Source of the DNA: Spirosoma arboris
GTDB lineage: Bacteria; Bacteroidota; Bacteroidia; Cytophagales; Spirosomataceae
DNA length: 64,000 nucleotides
Assembly: GCF_009754945.1 (NCBI RefSeq)
Contig: NZ_WPIN01000011.1
Location: 124,001 to 188,000, forward strand
Reading direction: 5' to 3'
Part shown: positions 1-8,359 of the stretch, one piece after another
Layout of the letters: each line of letters begins with the position of its first letter
Numbering within the stretch: position 1 is the first letter of the stretch
Position numbers and translations under genes: made by a program
Notes under the pieces: generated by a model
What the model was told of the DNA's origin: nothing
Databases searched by the model: none
Seen by the model: the letters and a program-made list of their open reading frames with translations, nothing else

Positions 1-2
1 CT

Positions 3-1025
3 TCTGAGCGAACAGCCCTCTATAAAGCCTCGCTCGTGCAGGGCGAATTACTAGTCGATCTCACGGGGGGTATGGGCGTTGACACATGGGCATTTGCCCA
101 GCAGGTTGCACACGTAATGTATATAGAACACCAGCCCGAACTGGCGGCACTGGCAGCTCACAATTTACCGCTACTGGGTAGTTTGAACGTAACGGTTCAG
201 GTCGGAAATGGCTTATCCTTACTCGACAATCAAGAAGGGAACACGCCCAAATGGAGCTCACTGGCCAAACCCGCCGACTGGATTTATCTGGACCCTCATC
301 GGCGCGATGAGCAGGGTGGACGAGTTGTAAGTCTCGAAAGCTGCGAACCCGATATTACCCAGCCCGGCGTCGTTTCAACCTTATTAAAAAGGGCCAGAAA
401 AATTTTAGTGAAGGCATCCCCGTTACTTGACATCGATACAGCCGTCAGACAGTTATCTGATTTAGTCGAATCGGTGCATATTGTGGCCGTTCAGGGAGAA
501 GTCAAAGAAATTTTATTAACACTTAGTAATCAACTTATTAAAAAAGACGACATTAAATTTAACACTGTTAACCTGTTAAATAACAAAGTCGTTCTGTTGC
601 AGTTTCAGTGGCAGGAGGAACGTGGTGCCGCTGTTGAGTTGGGCAACCCGCAACGGTACATTTATGAGCCCAATGCAGCCGTGTTAAAGGCTGGCGCATT
701 TCGATTAATAGCCGCCCGGTTTGGCCTGGCCAAGCTGGCTCCCAACAGTCATTTATACACGAGCAATGAATTAAGGTCGGATTTTCCCGGCCGGATATTT
801 GAGCTTCAGGACATGATTAAACCAGATAGTAAAGCCGTGAAAGTAGCCGTTCCAGACCTGAAAGCGAACCTCACTGTGCGCAACTTCCCGCAGACGGTAG
901 CCGAGTTGCGAAAGAAATTATCGTTGCGTGAAGGGGGGGCTATTTATATTCTGGCAACAACATTACTAAATGGCGACAAACGCTTGTTGATTACAAAAAA
1001 AGCAGATCAAAACCAGTCTAACTAA
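3..1025 (+). CDS. THUMP-like class I SAM-dependent methyltransferase (5' end outside window)
   Basis: The reading frame is open to the left edge: codons before the first GTG (position 36) read SERTALYKASLV, typical coding sequence, so the true start lies upstream. Visible motifs are the SAM-binding loop DLTGGMGVD and a catalytic-type YLDPHRRD, the position of the DPPR/NPPY motif in N-methyltransferases. The C-terminal third (FPGRIFELQDM, then KANLTVRNFPQTVAELRKKL) resembles the THUMP-like domain found at the end of this Bacteroidota family. Family knowledge suggests an RNA or nucleobase methyltransferase in the cytoplasm; the substrate cannot be read from sequence. It is followed after 43 bases by an unrelated secreted protein. 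Confidence 0.8.
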   Translation, partial: SERTALYKASLVQGELLVDLTGGMGVDTWAFAQQVAHVMYIEHQPELAALAAHNLPLLGSLNVTVQVGNGLSLLDNQEGNTPKWSSLAKPADWIYLDPHRRDEQGGRVVSLESCEPDITQPGVVSTLLKRARKILVKASPLLDIDTAVRQLSDLVESVHIVAVQGEVKEILLTLSNQLIKKDDIKFNTVNLLNNKVVLLQFQWQEERGAAVELGNPQRYIYEPNAAVLKAGAFRLIAARFGLAKLAPNSHLYTSNELRSDFPGRIFELQDMIKPDSKAVKVAVPDLKANLTVRNFPQTVAELRKKLSLREGGAIYILATTLLNGDKRLLITKKADQNQSN

Positions 1026-1068
1026 CTTAACAACATCCCGGCGCAAGCCAATTAAACTACATACAACC

Positions 1069-1752
1069 ATGAACACTTTAGTACGTTATATCCTGATTAT
1101 AGGGCTATTAACCATCAAAACTTCAACCTTTGCTCAAACCGTTTATGCAGGAGAAAGCACGATTGACAAGGCGAAAGTATCGGGCCTCTATTTAACGCTA
1201 CAGGGCGATGGCAAGCAGATCGAAAAAGATTGGGAAACACAACTTCAGAAATTCGGCCGGCTCACGTCGTCTCGTGGCACCTATCGTGTTCCCAATGCCA
1301 GTATTTCATCAATTTCATCAGAGCCGATTAATTTAGTTAGTACAGTAAAATCATCGCGGACATCGGCTACTATTTTTGCCGGTTTTGACCTCGGCAATGG
1401 CAACTTTGTAACGCCGGGTGGCACAGGTTACTCAGCCGCCGAAGCCCTATTAAAAGGCTTTGCCGACAGCACCTTATATGGTCAGGAAGTAAAAACGGCC
1501 GAAGGCGGATTCGATGAAGCCCAGAAGAATCATCAGAAAATGGTTCGAAAGGGGGAACAGTTGCAGCGCGCTATTGAGCAAAATGGCAAAGAAAAAGAGA
1601 AGCTGCTGAAGCGGATTGATGAAAATGCCAAGGAGCTGGAACAGCTAAATAAAGATGTGGAGACCAACAAAACCGATCAGGCAACAGCGCTCACGGAATT
1701 GGAAAGTCGCAAAAGCAACATCGAAGCCGTGAAGGCGAAGAAGAATAATTAA
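1069..1752 (+). CDS. Secreted coiled-coil protein of unknown function
   Basis: 227 residues. Residues 1-22 form a signal peptide ending in a typical FAQT cleavage site, so the product should reach the periplasm. The middle has no domain I recognise. From about residue 140 to the end it is a charged, heptad-like helix (EKEKLLKRIDENAKELEQL), a probable coiled coil. ATG at 1069 puts the signal peptide in place. A hairpin at 1803-1828 follows. No function is assigned; structural or surface roles are possible but unsupported. Confidence 0.75.
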   Translation: MNTLVRYILIIGLLTIKTSTFAQTVYAGESTIDKAKVSGLYLTLQGDGKQIEKDWETQLQKFGRLTSSRGTYRVPNASISSISSEPINLVSTVKSSRTSATIFAGFDLGNGNFVTPGGTGYSAAEALLKGFADSTLYGQEVKTAEGGFDEAQKNHQKMVRKGEQLQRAIEQNGKEKEKLLKRIDENAKELEQLNKDVETNKTDQATALTELESRKSNIEAVKAKKNN

Positions 1753-1802
1753 CGCTTAAAGGACTCGATTTTACGATGCCATTAGTTGGCTAAAGATCAC
1801 TC

Positions 1803-1836
1803 AGAGCCGTCACCGTTGTGGCGGCTCTAATTGTTT
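1803..1836. terminator. Bidirectional hairpin terminator candidate
   Basis: An 11-bp stem with one mismatch (1803-1813 with 1818-1828, 4-base loop) is followed by a short T-rich stretch on the plus strand. It sits between two convergent genes, ending at 1752 (+) and 1835 (-). Confidence 0.6.
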
Positions 1837-2149
1837 ATAAGAGTCTGATCACCCGCAAATCGCTGTCGAGTTTGAAATAACCCCGATCCAAGAACCCAAC
1901 AATCGCGTTTAGTTTCGCTTCGAACGGCGTATCGCCGTAGGATACTGCGCCCACCCCAACGATATGCACGTTGGATTTCCCAGCCCGATTTCGTGCTGCG
2001 GTGAGTAGCACTTCGGGTTTATACGGACAGGCAACGTAGGTGTCGCAAAGGGCTGCATAGTCGGCAAGTATACGGTTGCAATCTGTTTCGGATAAGAATT
2101 CGACGCCGTGTCGGGGTAGCTGGTTCTGGATTTCCTGAATTCGGTTCAT
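1835..2149 (-). CDS. Small hypothetical protein
   Basis: 104 residues from an ATG at 2149, with no signal peptide or membrane segment. It has a mixed helix/strand composition, with a central hydrophobic strand (NVHIVGVGAVSYG) and a C-terminal segment ending DLRVIRLL. I do not recognise the family. Supports for a real gene are a good length, a plausible start and terminator-like hairpins on both sides. Convergent with the coiled-coil protein ending at 1752. Confidence 0.6.
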   Translation of the reverse strand: MNRIQEIQNQLPRHGVEFLSETDCNRILADYAALCDTYVACPYKPEVLLTAARNRAGKSNVHIVGVGAVSYGDTPFEAKLNAIVGFLDRGYFKLDSDLRVIRLL

Positions 2150-2217
2150 GGCTGCAATCTACCGATTTCGATTATCGTGTGTTTACCAAATCGTTCGGAC
2201 TAGTCTCCTGTTACTTG

Positions 2218-2254
2218 TTCTCAATAGAGGCTGCGAATATACCTCTATTGAGAA
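2218..2254. repeat. 13-bp perfect inverted repeat upstream of the small gene at 1835-2149
   Basis: Arms 2218-2230 and 2242-2254 are exact reverse complements (TTCTCAATAGAGG), separated by 11 bases. It lies 70-100 bases upstream of the minus-strand start at 2149, where an operator or 5' leader hairpin could sit. No regulator is identified. Confidence 0.5.
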
Positions 2255-2294
2255 TATAATGATAAAAAGCGGCACAACGGCGAGCCTCTGCCGT

Positions 2295-2330
2295 CATAAA
2301 AAACGTTGGCACCAAGGGCACCAACGTTTG
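2295..2330 (-). terminator. Intrinsic terminator candidate after the SPFH gene
   Basis: Read on the minus strand, a 9-bp stem (AAACGTTGG with CCAACGTTT, 2321-2329 and 2301-2309) is followed directly by a T-run. It lies about 155 bases past the stop of the SPFH gene. The 335-base gap 2150-2484 otherwise holds only AT-rich sequence with TAGCTAATTAG-like short repeats at 2395-2460 and the inverted repeat at 2218-2254; I see no further gene in it. Confidence 0.6.
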
Positions 2331-2484
2331 ATCTAACCCATAAGTGCTTACGCGGGACATATATGTGAAAAGCGTAAGCGGCAACAAATTAGTTATAGCT
2401 AATCAATAACCAGTAACTTAATTAATTATACGGCGGTAGCTAATTAGTATCAGCTAGTTATGTGTCAAGACAAGGGAAATAAGG

Positions 2485-3318
2485 TTATTTAATTGGCAGT
2501 TGAATCATTGTCGAACTACTAGTACCTAGTTGTGTCGTTGGCAGGCTACCATCCCACTTAGCAATCCACTGTTGCTGAATAAGCATGGGGGTTAATGTTT
2601 TTTGTTTTAGCTCATTGGCCCTCGCTTCTGCCTCTGCTTCAATGATTTTAGCCCGTGCAATACCACTAGCTTTCGTAACGGCAATTTCAGCGCTGGCTTT
2701 TTCGGCGGCAACCTGGTTGTTGAGCCGTAACGCGTTTTGTACCGCGGTATTCTTAGCATCAATCATAGCCTGTAACGACTCAGGCGGTGTGAGATTCGAC
2801 GTGATGTTTTCGAAAGAGAAGCCGTCATCGGTCAATGATTTGCGCAATTTTGCCTCTACCTGTTCTTCAAAACCAACCCGGTTATTGACTAAAGAATCGG
2901 GTGTAAAGGTGTTGGCAACATCGCGGTAGGAGTTATAGACAATCGTGCGTAAGATGTTATTCTCAATATCGGGGAGTTCTTTCCGGTATTTCCGATACAC
3001 ATTGGCTCCCTGGCCTTTCACTAAATGGTAGTTTAAGGTAGGGTCAATTTTGAAAAGCGTCCCTCCTTTTGCACTGACCGTAAACGGGTCAAAATCTTTG
3101 GTCTGTGTGAAGGTAGGATACTGTTCAATGAAGGACGTAAGGGGATTAAAGAATATCCATCCCGTTACATTCTCAATGTCATTGGCTCCCCGATCAGAAC
3201 CGATCTTGCTCACCTTAATTCCTTCGTGGGAGGCATCAACGGTGGTGCAACTTTTACTAATGATGACAATCCCCAACAGGAGTCCGATACTCCAAATAGC
3301 AATACTTACCTTATTCAT
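2485..3318 (-). CDS. SPFH/prohibitin-domain membrane protein
   Basis: 277 residues. A single N-terminal membrane segment (about residues 5-23) is followed by an SPFH domain (about 30-200) and a C-terminal charged Ala/Glu helix with the family's typical KASGIARAKIIEAEAEARA stretch. The family forms membrane-anchored oligomeric rings that scaffold proteases or organise lipid microdomains. The Cys in SKSC, just after the membrane segment, could be a lipobox variant but is not convincing. Its ATG overlaps the stop of the upstream 65-residue gene by 4 bases (ATGA), so the two are translationally coupled and probably work together. Confidence 0.85.
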   Translation of the reverse strand: MNKVSIAIWSIGLLLGIVIISKSCTTVDASHEGIKVSKIGSDRGANDIENVTGWIFFNPLTSFIEQYPTFTQTKDFDPFTVSAKGGTLFKIDPTLNYHLVKGQGANVYRKYRKELPDIENNILRTIVYNSYRDVANTFTPDSLVNNRVGFEEQVEAKLRKSLTDDGFSFENITSNLTPPESLQAMIDAKNTAVQNALRLNNQVAAEKASAEIAVTKASGIARAKIIEAEAEARANELKQKTLTPMLIQQQWIAKWDGSLPTTQLGTSSSTMIQLPIK

Positions 3319-3512
3319 TTTGAGTTGTGGTTAAATGGATTCTTAGTGAAGGCTTTAGTTTTAAACGAGATAACGAGTAACCCGGCCAGGAAGAATAGTC
3401 CGACGATATTTAGAGCGGTGTTTTTCTGATTGAGCAGTGTAAAGCCCGTATCAACGGACAGAACAAAACAGACAGCCCAGGCCAGGACAAGAAAAATTCG
3501 TTGTGTGTTCAT
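3315..3512 (-). CDS. Small two-helix membrane protein coupled to the SPFH gene
   Basis: 65 residues with two hydrophobic segments (about 5-22 and 33-50) and a basic C-terminus, giving a small inner-membrane hairpin protein. The ATGA overlap (3315-3318) with the SPFH gene indicates co-translation. I do not recognise the family; by context it may be an accessory subunit or membrane partner of the SPFH protein, which is inference only. Confidence 0.65.
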   Translation of the reverse strand: MNTQRIFLVLAWAVCFVLSVDTGFTLLNQKNTALNIVGLFFLAGLLVISFKTKAFTKNPFNHNSK

Positions 3513-3643
3513 TGGTGTAAGGGGTTATTTTCTACTGGCGAAGGTAATCGCGGTAGAACCCCTTGCCCGATTATTTTTTTTAAATGGCCAAAACAGCCAT
3601 TTTTCGGGCCAATTGTCTGTATGAAGCTGGATTAAGTCGTCAA

Positions 3644-3693
3644 GCCAGTCTCTTTATTAAACCAGTCTCGACTGGTTTAATAAAGAGACTGGC
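3644..3693. repeat. 24-bp perfect inverted repeat
   Basis: Arms 3644-3667 and 3670-3693 are exact reverse complements separated by two bases. It lies between the minus-strand gene ending at 3833 and the small membrane gene starting at 3512, so it may end transcription of the former. There is no flanking T-run. It directly abuts the interspersed repeat that follows. Confidence 0.8.
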
Positions 3694-3815
3694 CCCTCTC
3701 CCAAAACAGGAGAGGGGTGCAGAGTGTGGATGCAAGTTAGAAATTAACAGACCTGCCCTAAAGGGGAGAAAATTTGGGTAGGCTGCCCCCCCCTTCAGGG
3801 GCTGGGGGGGTATTT
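3690..3815. repeat. Interspersed GC-rich repeat, copy A (diverged)
   Basis: Contains the CCCCTCTCC(C)AAAACAGGAGAGGGG hairpin core, a downstream TTAACAGACCTGCCCT segment and a C-run/G-run end. The same elements recur in order at about 29650-29785 and 44315-44520. Together with the palindrome at 3644 it fills most of the 320-base gap 3513-3832, which shows no gene. Confidence 0.7.
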
Positions 3816-3832
3816 TCAGATAAGGGAAACTT

Positions 3833-4090
3833 CTAGCGGAGTAGCCAGGGCAGTCCGTTTTCGATACCTTTCGAAATGGGCGTTAGCCGTTGAAACGCAT
3901 CTTTCCGCCCTTCCACATCAGCCGTGTCGAACCGTTTATACGTAGCCCAATCGACATAAGCGGTATTCGTATGCTTATGTAAAAAGCCGCCAGAGGCAAT
4001 TTTTTCGGCATCCAATTCTGGGGTATACACGACAGTCAGTGTAACCGACTCCGTTTCACCTTTTGGATAAAATGTCCAGGTTAGCTTCAT
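3833..4090 (-). CDS. Small hypothetical protein
   Basis: 85 residues from the ATG at 4090; an in-frame TTG at 4099 would add three residues and is less likely. The start MKLTWTFYPKG suggests a beta-rich cytoplasmic fold; no signal peptide. The middle contains HKHTNTAYVDWATYKRF. Family not recognised. It is transcribed toward the palindrome at 3644-3693. Confidence 0.55.
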   Translation of the reverse strand: MKLTWTFYPKGETESVTLTVVYTPELDAEKIASGGFLHKHTNTAYVDWATYKRFDTADVEGRKDAFQRLTPISKGIENGLPWLLR

Positions 4091-4249
4091 AGTCCTCAAA
4101 ATTATAAAATCTTCCGCTATTGATGAATAGCCACATTTCGTCAGCTAATCACCACTTATAAAGCGATTCCTACCCAACATAGAGTTAAGCCATTGAGATC
4201 TGCTTTGTCCGCTAGCTTTGGCTTCGTTCCTCCCATTGATTTAAATCGA

Positions 4250-4702
4250 ATGAAAATTAGCCCTTTAGTAGTCACCGCAAGTTTGCTGTTCACCTTAGCG
4301 CTGGTCGTTCATACGGCACAGGCGCAAACGCCAAAAGAATCGCTGCTGATTACTCACCTTGTCAAAGGTGCCAATCAGCCAGGTGCACATTCAGAAGGCG
4401 ACGTTTTTCTCATGGTCAAAATTGGGAAAATCGAGTACATAGCCGAGCTTGAATCGGGCAAAGTGGTCAGTCAACACAATGCAGACGTTGTTGGTGGTGG
4501 CCTGTGTGGCAATTATGCCGAAGTCAGCGTAAATCTGTTAAATAAAGCCCAGCAGGAAACAGCCCAGGGAGCCGGTCAGGTATTAAAATTCAGCAACGGC
4601 AAATGGAAAATGATTGCCTTATCGGAAGGTGATTACGCCTGCGACAAATTGAAAGGCATCTCTCAGGCCGTTATAACCTGCTTAAAAGTCGAGTGCAATT
4701 GA
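4250..4702 (+). CDS. Small secreted protein of unknown function
   Basis: 150 residues. I chose the ATG at 4250 rather than the in-frame codon at 4193 because it gives a clean signal peptide (MKISPLVVTASLLF through AQAQ, residues 1-26). The mature part has four cysteines (LCGNY, YACDK and the terminal TCLKVEC), suggesting disulfides in the periplasm or outside the cell. The next gene starts 44 bases later on the same strand and is also exported, so the two may be co-transcribed. Confidence 0.7.
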   Translation: MKISPLVVTASLLFTLALVVHTAQAQTPKESLLITHLVKGANQPGAHSEGDVFLMVKIGKIEYIAELESGKVVSQHNADVVGGGLCGNYAEVSVNLLNKAQQETAQGAGQVLKFSNGKWKMIALSEGDYACDKLKGISQAVITCLKVECN

Positions 4703-4746
4703 GTTTCCAACAGTTCGCCTTTTTTAACCAACACTTACCTACAATT

Positions 4747-5511
4747 ATGAAAATTTTAGCCATCCTGTTTCTGTCCATTTTGGTTCTTGGTTTCCTGTTT
4801 GTCCAATGGGCCAACAAACCAGAAAATGTTGAGGCATTACAGAAAAAACGAGCCATGGAGGCCGCTCAAAAAATAAAGGATGAGAAAAAACAGGTCGCCA
4901 TTCAGAAAGAGCAAGTTGTTGTTCAGAAAGAAATTGAAACGAAAAAAGCTAGTATGAAACTGGCGATTGACGAGAACTTTGCCAATAGTCGGTTTGAACA
5001 ACTTGACTTCAGGTACAGTAACATCAGCTATTTTGACGTCAAGAAAAATGAATTGAATTTTTCGGGGATGGTTTACAAAGGCCAAAATCCGCAGGCTTAT
5101 TTTATGATCTCCAATGATGACTTTGGCGATTTTACGGCAGAAATGCAGACGGGCATCTGGGGTGGTGATTCCTACGCAGGAATTTTTTGGGGTGCTCAAC
5201 CCAATGGTGACAAAAATCCCAACCAGTATCAGGCGGCTTATGCGTCGCCGAATACCCTATATGTCGAAGCCGGCGATGATGAGCATTTCGGTCTTGGCGG
5301 CTTGATTTCGAGCGAAAATAATCAACTGCTTCGTGTGGAGCGATTTGGCAAACACGTACAGATTAGTGTGAACGGCAGAGTTCTTTTTAACGAAAATGTA
5401 GCATCAGCCGAACGAGGCAAGGTCGGCATTATCATCGGCCATCGGGGCGGAATTCGTCCTAATATTGAGTCCATTAGCATTGGCATAAAACAGTTTAAAG
5501 TTTGGCAATAA
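4747..5511 (+). CDS. Membrane-anchored protein with jelly-roll (DUF1080/LamG-like) domain
   Basis: 254 residues from ATG 4747, which places one membrane segment (residues 4-20) at the N-terminus. A Lys/Glu/Gln-rich helix, probably a coiled-coil stalk, covers about 28-75. The remainder (about 80-254) is beta-rich, with a pattern typical of concanavalin-like sandwiches (TAEMQTGIWGGDSYAGIFWG, then RVERFGKHVQISVNGRVLF). The family includes sugar-binding and 3-keto-disaccharide hydrolase modules; no catalytic residues can be assigned, so carbohydrate binding at the cell envelope is the most I would infer. Confidence 0.65.
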   Translation: MKILAILFLSILVLGFLFVQWANKPENVEALQKKRAMEAAQKIKDEKKQVAIQKEQVVVQKEIETKKASMKLAIDENFANSRFEQLDFRYSNISYFDVKKNELNFSGMVYKGQNPQAYFMISNDDFGDFTAEMQTGIWGGDSYAGIFWGAQPNGDKNPNQYQAAYASPNTLYVEAGDDEHFGLGGLISSENNQLLRVERFGKHVQISVNGRVLFNENVASAERGKVGIIIGHRGGIRPNIESISIGIKQFKVWQ

Positions 5512-5573
5512 CTTCTCGCTGTAACGTCAGTTGTGTATATTCGTGGAAGCAAGGATAATCTCTTTCGTTTCGT

Positions 5574-6926
5574 ATGTCGTCTGGCGACCAGGTCATGTTT
5601 TTCTACTTAGGCGCAGTTAGTGCGATCTGGGTACTAAACGCCGTGCGGTGGAGTTTTTCCAGGAGTTGGATCGATGGTCTGTTTACCCTGCTGGTGCTCA
5701 TTTCACTTACTCAGTCGCTCTACTTCTCACTATTTGGCGATACCATTCAATTAACAAAAGCGGGCTATTCGGCTAGTCATAGCCTGCACCGGGGCCTGAT
5801 AAAAATCATTTTTCTGGAGTTGATTTACCTGCTCTTTGGCGGTGTCAACTGGCAACCTTCGTCGAGGAAATGGTGGCGCTGGGGGCAGGCCGGTATGGCA
5901 ATTTGCATGCTGACCGATATTGGGTTACTCTTACTGTCAGACAAGGATTGGTATCAGACATCAGCGGGCCATATCGTTTCTGGATTGTACTGGTGCTTAC
6001 TCATAGGCATCAGTGTGTTGGGTATCCGAATAGCGGCCAAACGACCAAATGCTACCGGAAAAACATTTATCATGGGTAGTATTTTTATGCTGCTGAATGA
6101 GATGTACGTCCTGATCTATGCATTGATCCATAAATGGCCTTTTCCAGACACGATCGTATCCATTGATTTGCAAAGACAGCTCCTTTGGGGCGGACGCATC
6201 TTTGAATTGCTCTGGTTTTCGATTTGTCTGGTTTTCTACCAGCGCTATGTGGCCGTGACCAAGGCGATCGAACAAACCCAATTGACCGAGCAATTAAAGC
6301 AGGAACGGCTGGAGGCTGAATTGTCGATGCGCCGATTAGAGCAGGAAAAGACCGATGTTCAACTACGAGCCTTGCAGGCCCAGGTCAACCCGCATTTCCT
6401 CTTCAACAGCCTTAACTCGTTATCTGCCCTGATTGATGACGATCAGCAGCAAGCCAGTCAGTTTGTTGATCAACTTAGCCTGGTTTACCGATACTTATTA
6501 AAAACAACCGACCAATCCCTAACGACGCTTGCCAGCGAACTCGACTTTATTGATTCATATTATCACCTGCTCAAAACTCGTCATGGTAATGGGTTAACAC
6601 TCACGGTACACGTCGACTCTGCTTACCAAACCCGATTAATTCCGCCCCTAACCCTCCAGTTACTGGTCGAAAATGCCGTGAAGCACAACATCATCCTGGC
6701 AAGTAATCCGTTATGCATCGATATCTTTACCGATGAAGTTGGCTATTTAGTGGTGCGTAATAATCTCCAGCGCAAGCGAACGCTTGTTTTATCAAATGGA
6801 ATCGGATTGTCGACTATTCTTACCCAGTATCACAAACTCGACCAGCCAGCCCCAGACATCATTGAAGGCGATGGCAGGTTCACGGTTCGCCTGCCGCTCA
6901 TTCAATCTCAGGTCGAACTCGTTTAG
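5574..6926 (+). CDS. LytS-type sensor histidine kinase, orphan
   Basis: 450 residues. The first ~230 residues hold about six or seven hydrophobic segments (7TM-like sensor), then a coiled-coil linker (about 235-270) and a His_kinase (LytS/YehU) dimerisation motif QVNPHFLFNSLNS with the phospho-acceptor His at 274. The ATPase part has LLVENAVKHN (N-box) and GIGLSTI (G-box). Family members autophosphorylate and signal to LytTR response regulators. None lies next to it; the only LytTR regulator in the window, at 59775, has its own kinase. Its 3' end is 12 bases from the convergent end of the AAA+ ATPase gene of the injection-system cluster, with no terminator visible between them. Confidence 0.85.
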   Translation: MSSGDQVMFFYLGAVSAIWVLNAVRWSFSRSWIDGLFTLLVLISLTQSLYFSLFGDTIQLTKAGYSASHSLHRGLIKIIFLELIYLLFGGVNWQPSSRKWWRWGQAGMAICMLTDIGLLLLSDKDWYQTSAGHIVSGLYWCLLIGISVLGIRIAAKRPNATGKTFIMGSIFMLLNEMYVLIYALIHKWPFPDTIVSIDLQRQLLWGGRIFELLWFSICLVFYQRYVAVTKAIEQTQLTEQLKQERLEAELSMRRLEQEKTDVQLRALQAQVNPHFLFNSLNSLSALIDDDQQQASQFVDQLSLVYRYLLKTTDQSLTTLASELDFIDSYYHLLKTRHGNGLTLTVHVDSAYQTRLIPPLTLQLLVENAVKHNIILASNPLCIDIFTDEVGYLVVRNNLQRKRTLVLSNGIGLSTILTQYHKLDQPAPDIIEGDGRFTVRLPLIQSQVELV

Positions 6927-6938
6927 CCCTGAAATTGC

Positions 6939-8261
6939 CTAAAGCACTTTTCCTTCCTTAGCATATTCCCGCAGAATGGCGCTTTCCAGGCGTTTGCGAT
7001 CCAGGGAACGCGACTTATCAGCCAATACTTCCACAGCGCAGTAATGCACTACATTCAGAATACTGGCTCCTGTCATTTCAAAGCGAGCGGCTATCTGCTG
7101 CCAATCAATATCGTCGGCAATATGAATCTGAGTGGGTAACGTTCGCTGCCAGATCGCCTGCCGTTCTTCGGTTCGTGGTATTGGAAAATGAATAATCGTC
7201 TGGAAGCGCCGAATGAACGCTTCATCGATATTGGATCGCTGATTGGTTGCCAGAATGACCAGCCCGTTATAACTTTCAATGCGTTGCAGTAGATAGGCCA
7301 CTTCCTGGTTGGCATACTTATCATGAGCATCGCGGATATCCGTCCGTTTACCAAATATGGCATCGGCTTCATCGAAAAAAAGAATCCAGGATTTGTTCTC
7401 CGCCTTATCAAACAGTCGCGACAGGTTTTTTTCGGTTTCACCGATGTACTTAGAGACCACACGCGATAAGTCGATACGAAACACGTCTTTGCCCGTGTGC
7501 TTTCCCAACAGGGTAGCCGTCAGTGTTTTACCAGTACCTGGCGGGCCGAAAAACAAAGCTCGATAGCCAGGTTTAATCCGTTTCCCCATGCCCCAATCCT
7601 GCAAAAGCGTATCGTTATGCGTAATCCAGTGTTCAATTTCACGTATCTGACGCTGCGTACCGGGGTGCAGCACCAAATCACTCCATTCCATAGCGGTCTC
7701 AATGTGTTCGGCCGGAAAATCAATACTGAAGCGCGGTCGACTGACAACTCCTATCGTTAATTGTTCTACCAGCTCAGCATCAAGCACTAAACGCCCACTC
7801 ATGGCAGGTTCACCTTCGTGCACAGGTTCAAGCCACAAGATGTGTTTCTGCGAAAACCAGTGTTCATGGCTAAGAATAGACTGAATATCAATCCGTTTGC
7901 TTAACTCATCGCCTGCCAGTACAAATTGGGCCGTTTCGCCGGTAGGGATAATCCCCCGGTGACTTGCCCCCTTAACTCCACCAAATTCGGGCAGGTCGCC
8001 CCCTTCGGGCAGGAATTTGGCAATGAGTTGATTAAAAAATCTCGGCTGCAAGTGAGGGGTCAGAGCCAGCAGCAACAGTACATATTCATCGAAAGAAGGT
8101 TGATACGTTTTAATAAATGCGGCAAAAGGCGAGTCGTCTTCGTAGTAAGCCGTACCGCTCACCTCTATTTCTTCTGTCTGCCCAAAATGCACTTTCAGCC
8201 GACCGGTAACGACCGACCGAAGGTAATTGAGCGCAGTGGTGAGATTAACGGCATTAACCAT
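6939..8261 (-). CDS. AAA+ ATPase of the contractile injection system (Afp15-like)
   Basis: 440 residues. The N-terminal ~200 residues are specific to the eCIS family. The AAA+ module follows, with Walker A GPPGTGKT at 239-246, Walker B ILFFDEAD at 293-300, a sensor-1 Asn in LATNQRS (about 340) and an arginine pair in FIRRF (about 351). Afp15/PVC15-type ATPases are needed for assembly, probably by remodelling sheath or cargo in the cytoplasm. It is the last gene of the minus-strand cluster, 98 bases after the orphan gene at 8360. All catalytic motifs are intact. Confidence 0.9.
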   Translation of the reverse strand: MVNAVNLTTALNYLRSVVTGRLKVHFGQTEEIEVSGTAYYEDDSPFAAFIKTYQPSFDEYVLLLLALTPHLQPRFFNQLIAKFLPEGGDLPEFGGVKGASHRGIIPTGETAQFVLAGDELSKRIDIQSILSHEHWFSQKHILWLEPVHEGEPAMSGRLVLDAELVEQLTIGVVSRPRFSIDFPAEHIETAMEWSDLVLHPGTQRQIREIEHWITHNDTLLQDWGMGKRIKPGYRALFFGPPGTGKTLTATLLGKHTGKDVFRIDLSRVVSKYIGETEKNLSRLFDKAENKSWILFFDEADAIFGKRTDIRDAHDKYANQEVAYLLQRIESYNGLVILATNQRSNIDEAFIRRFQTIIHFPIPRTEERQAIWQRTLPTQIHIADDIDWQQIAARFEMTGASILNVVHYCAVEVLADKSRSLDRKRLESAILREYAKEGKVL

Positions 8262-8359
8262 AGGAGGCTTACTGAGGCTTATTTATACGAAATTATTGGT
8301 AGCACAGGCGATTAAAAGAACACAGTTATCATGGAGAAAATTGTATTTATTTCATCACG

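Noticed and set aside
2148..2336. 62-residue frame on the plus strand
   Set aside because: It overlaps two hairpins and the start of a minus-strand gene, and its sequence looks non-coding.
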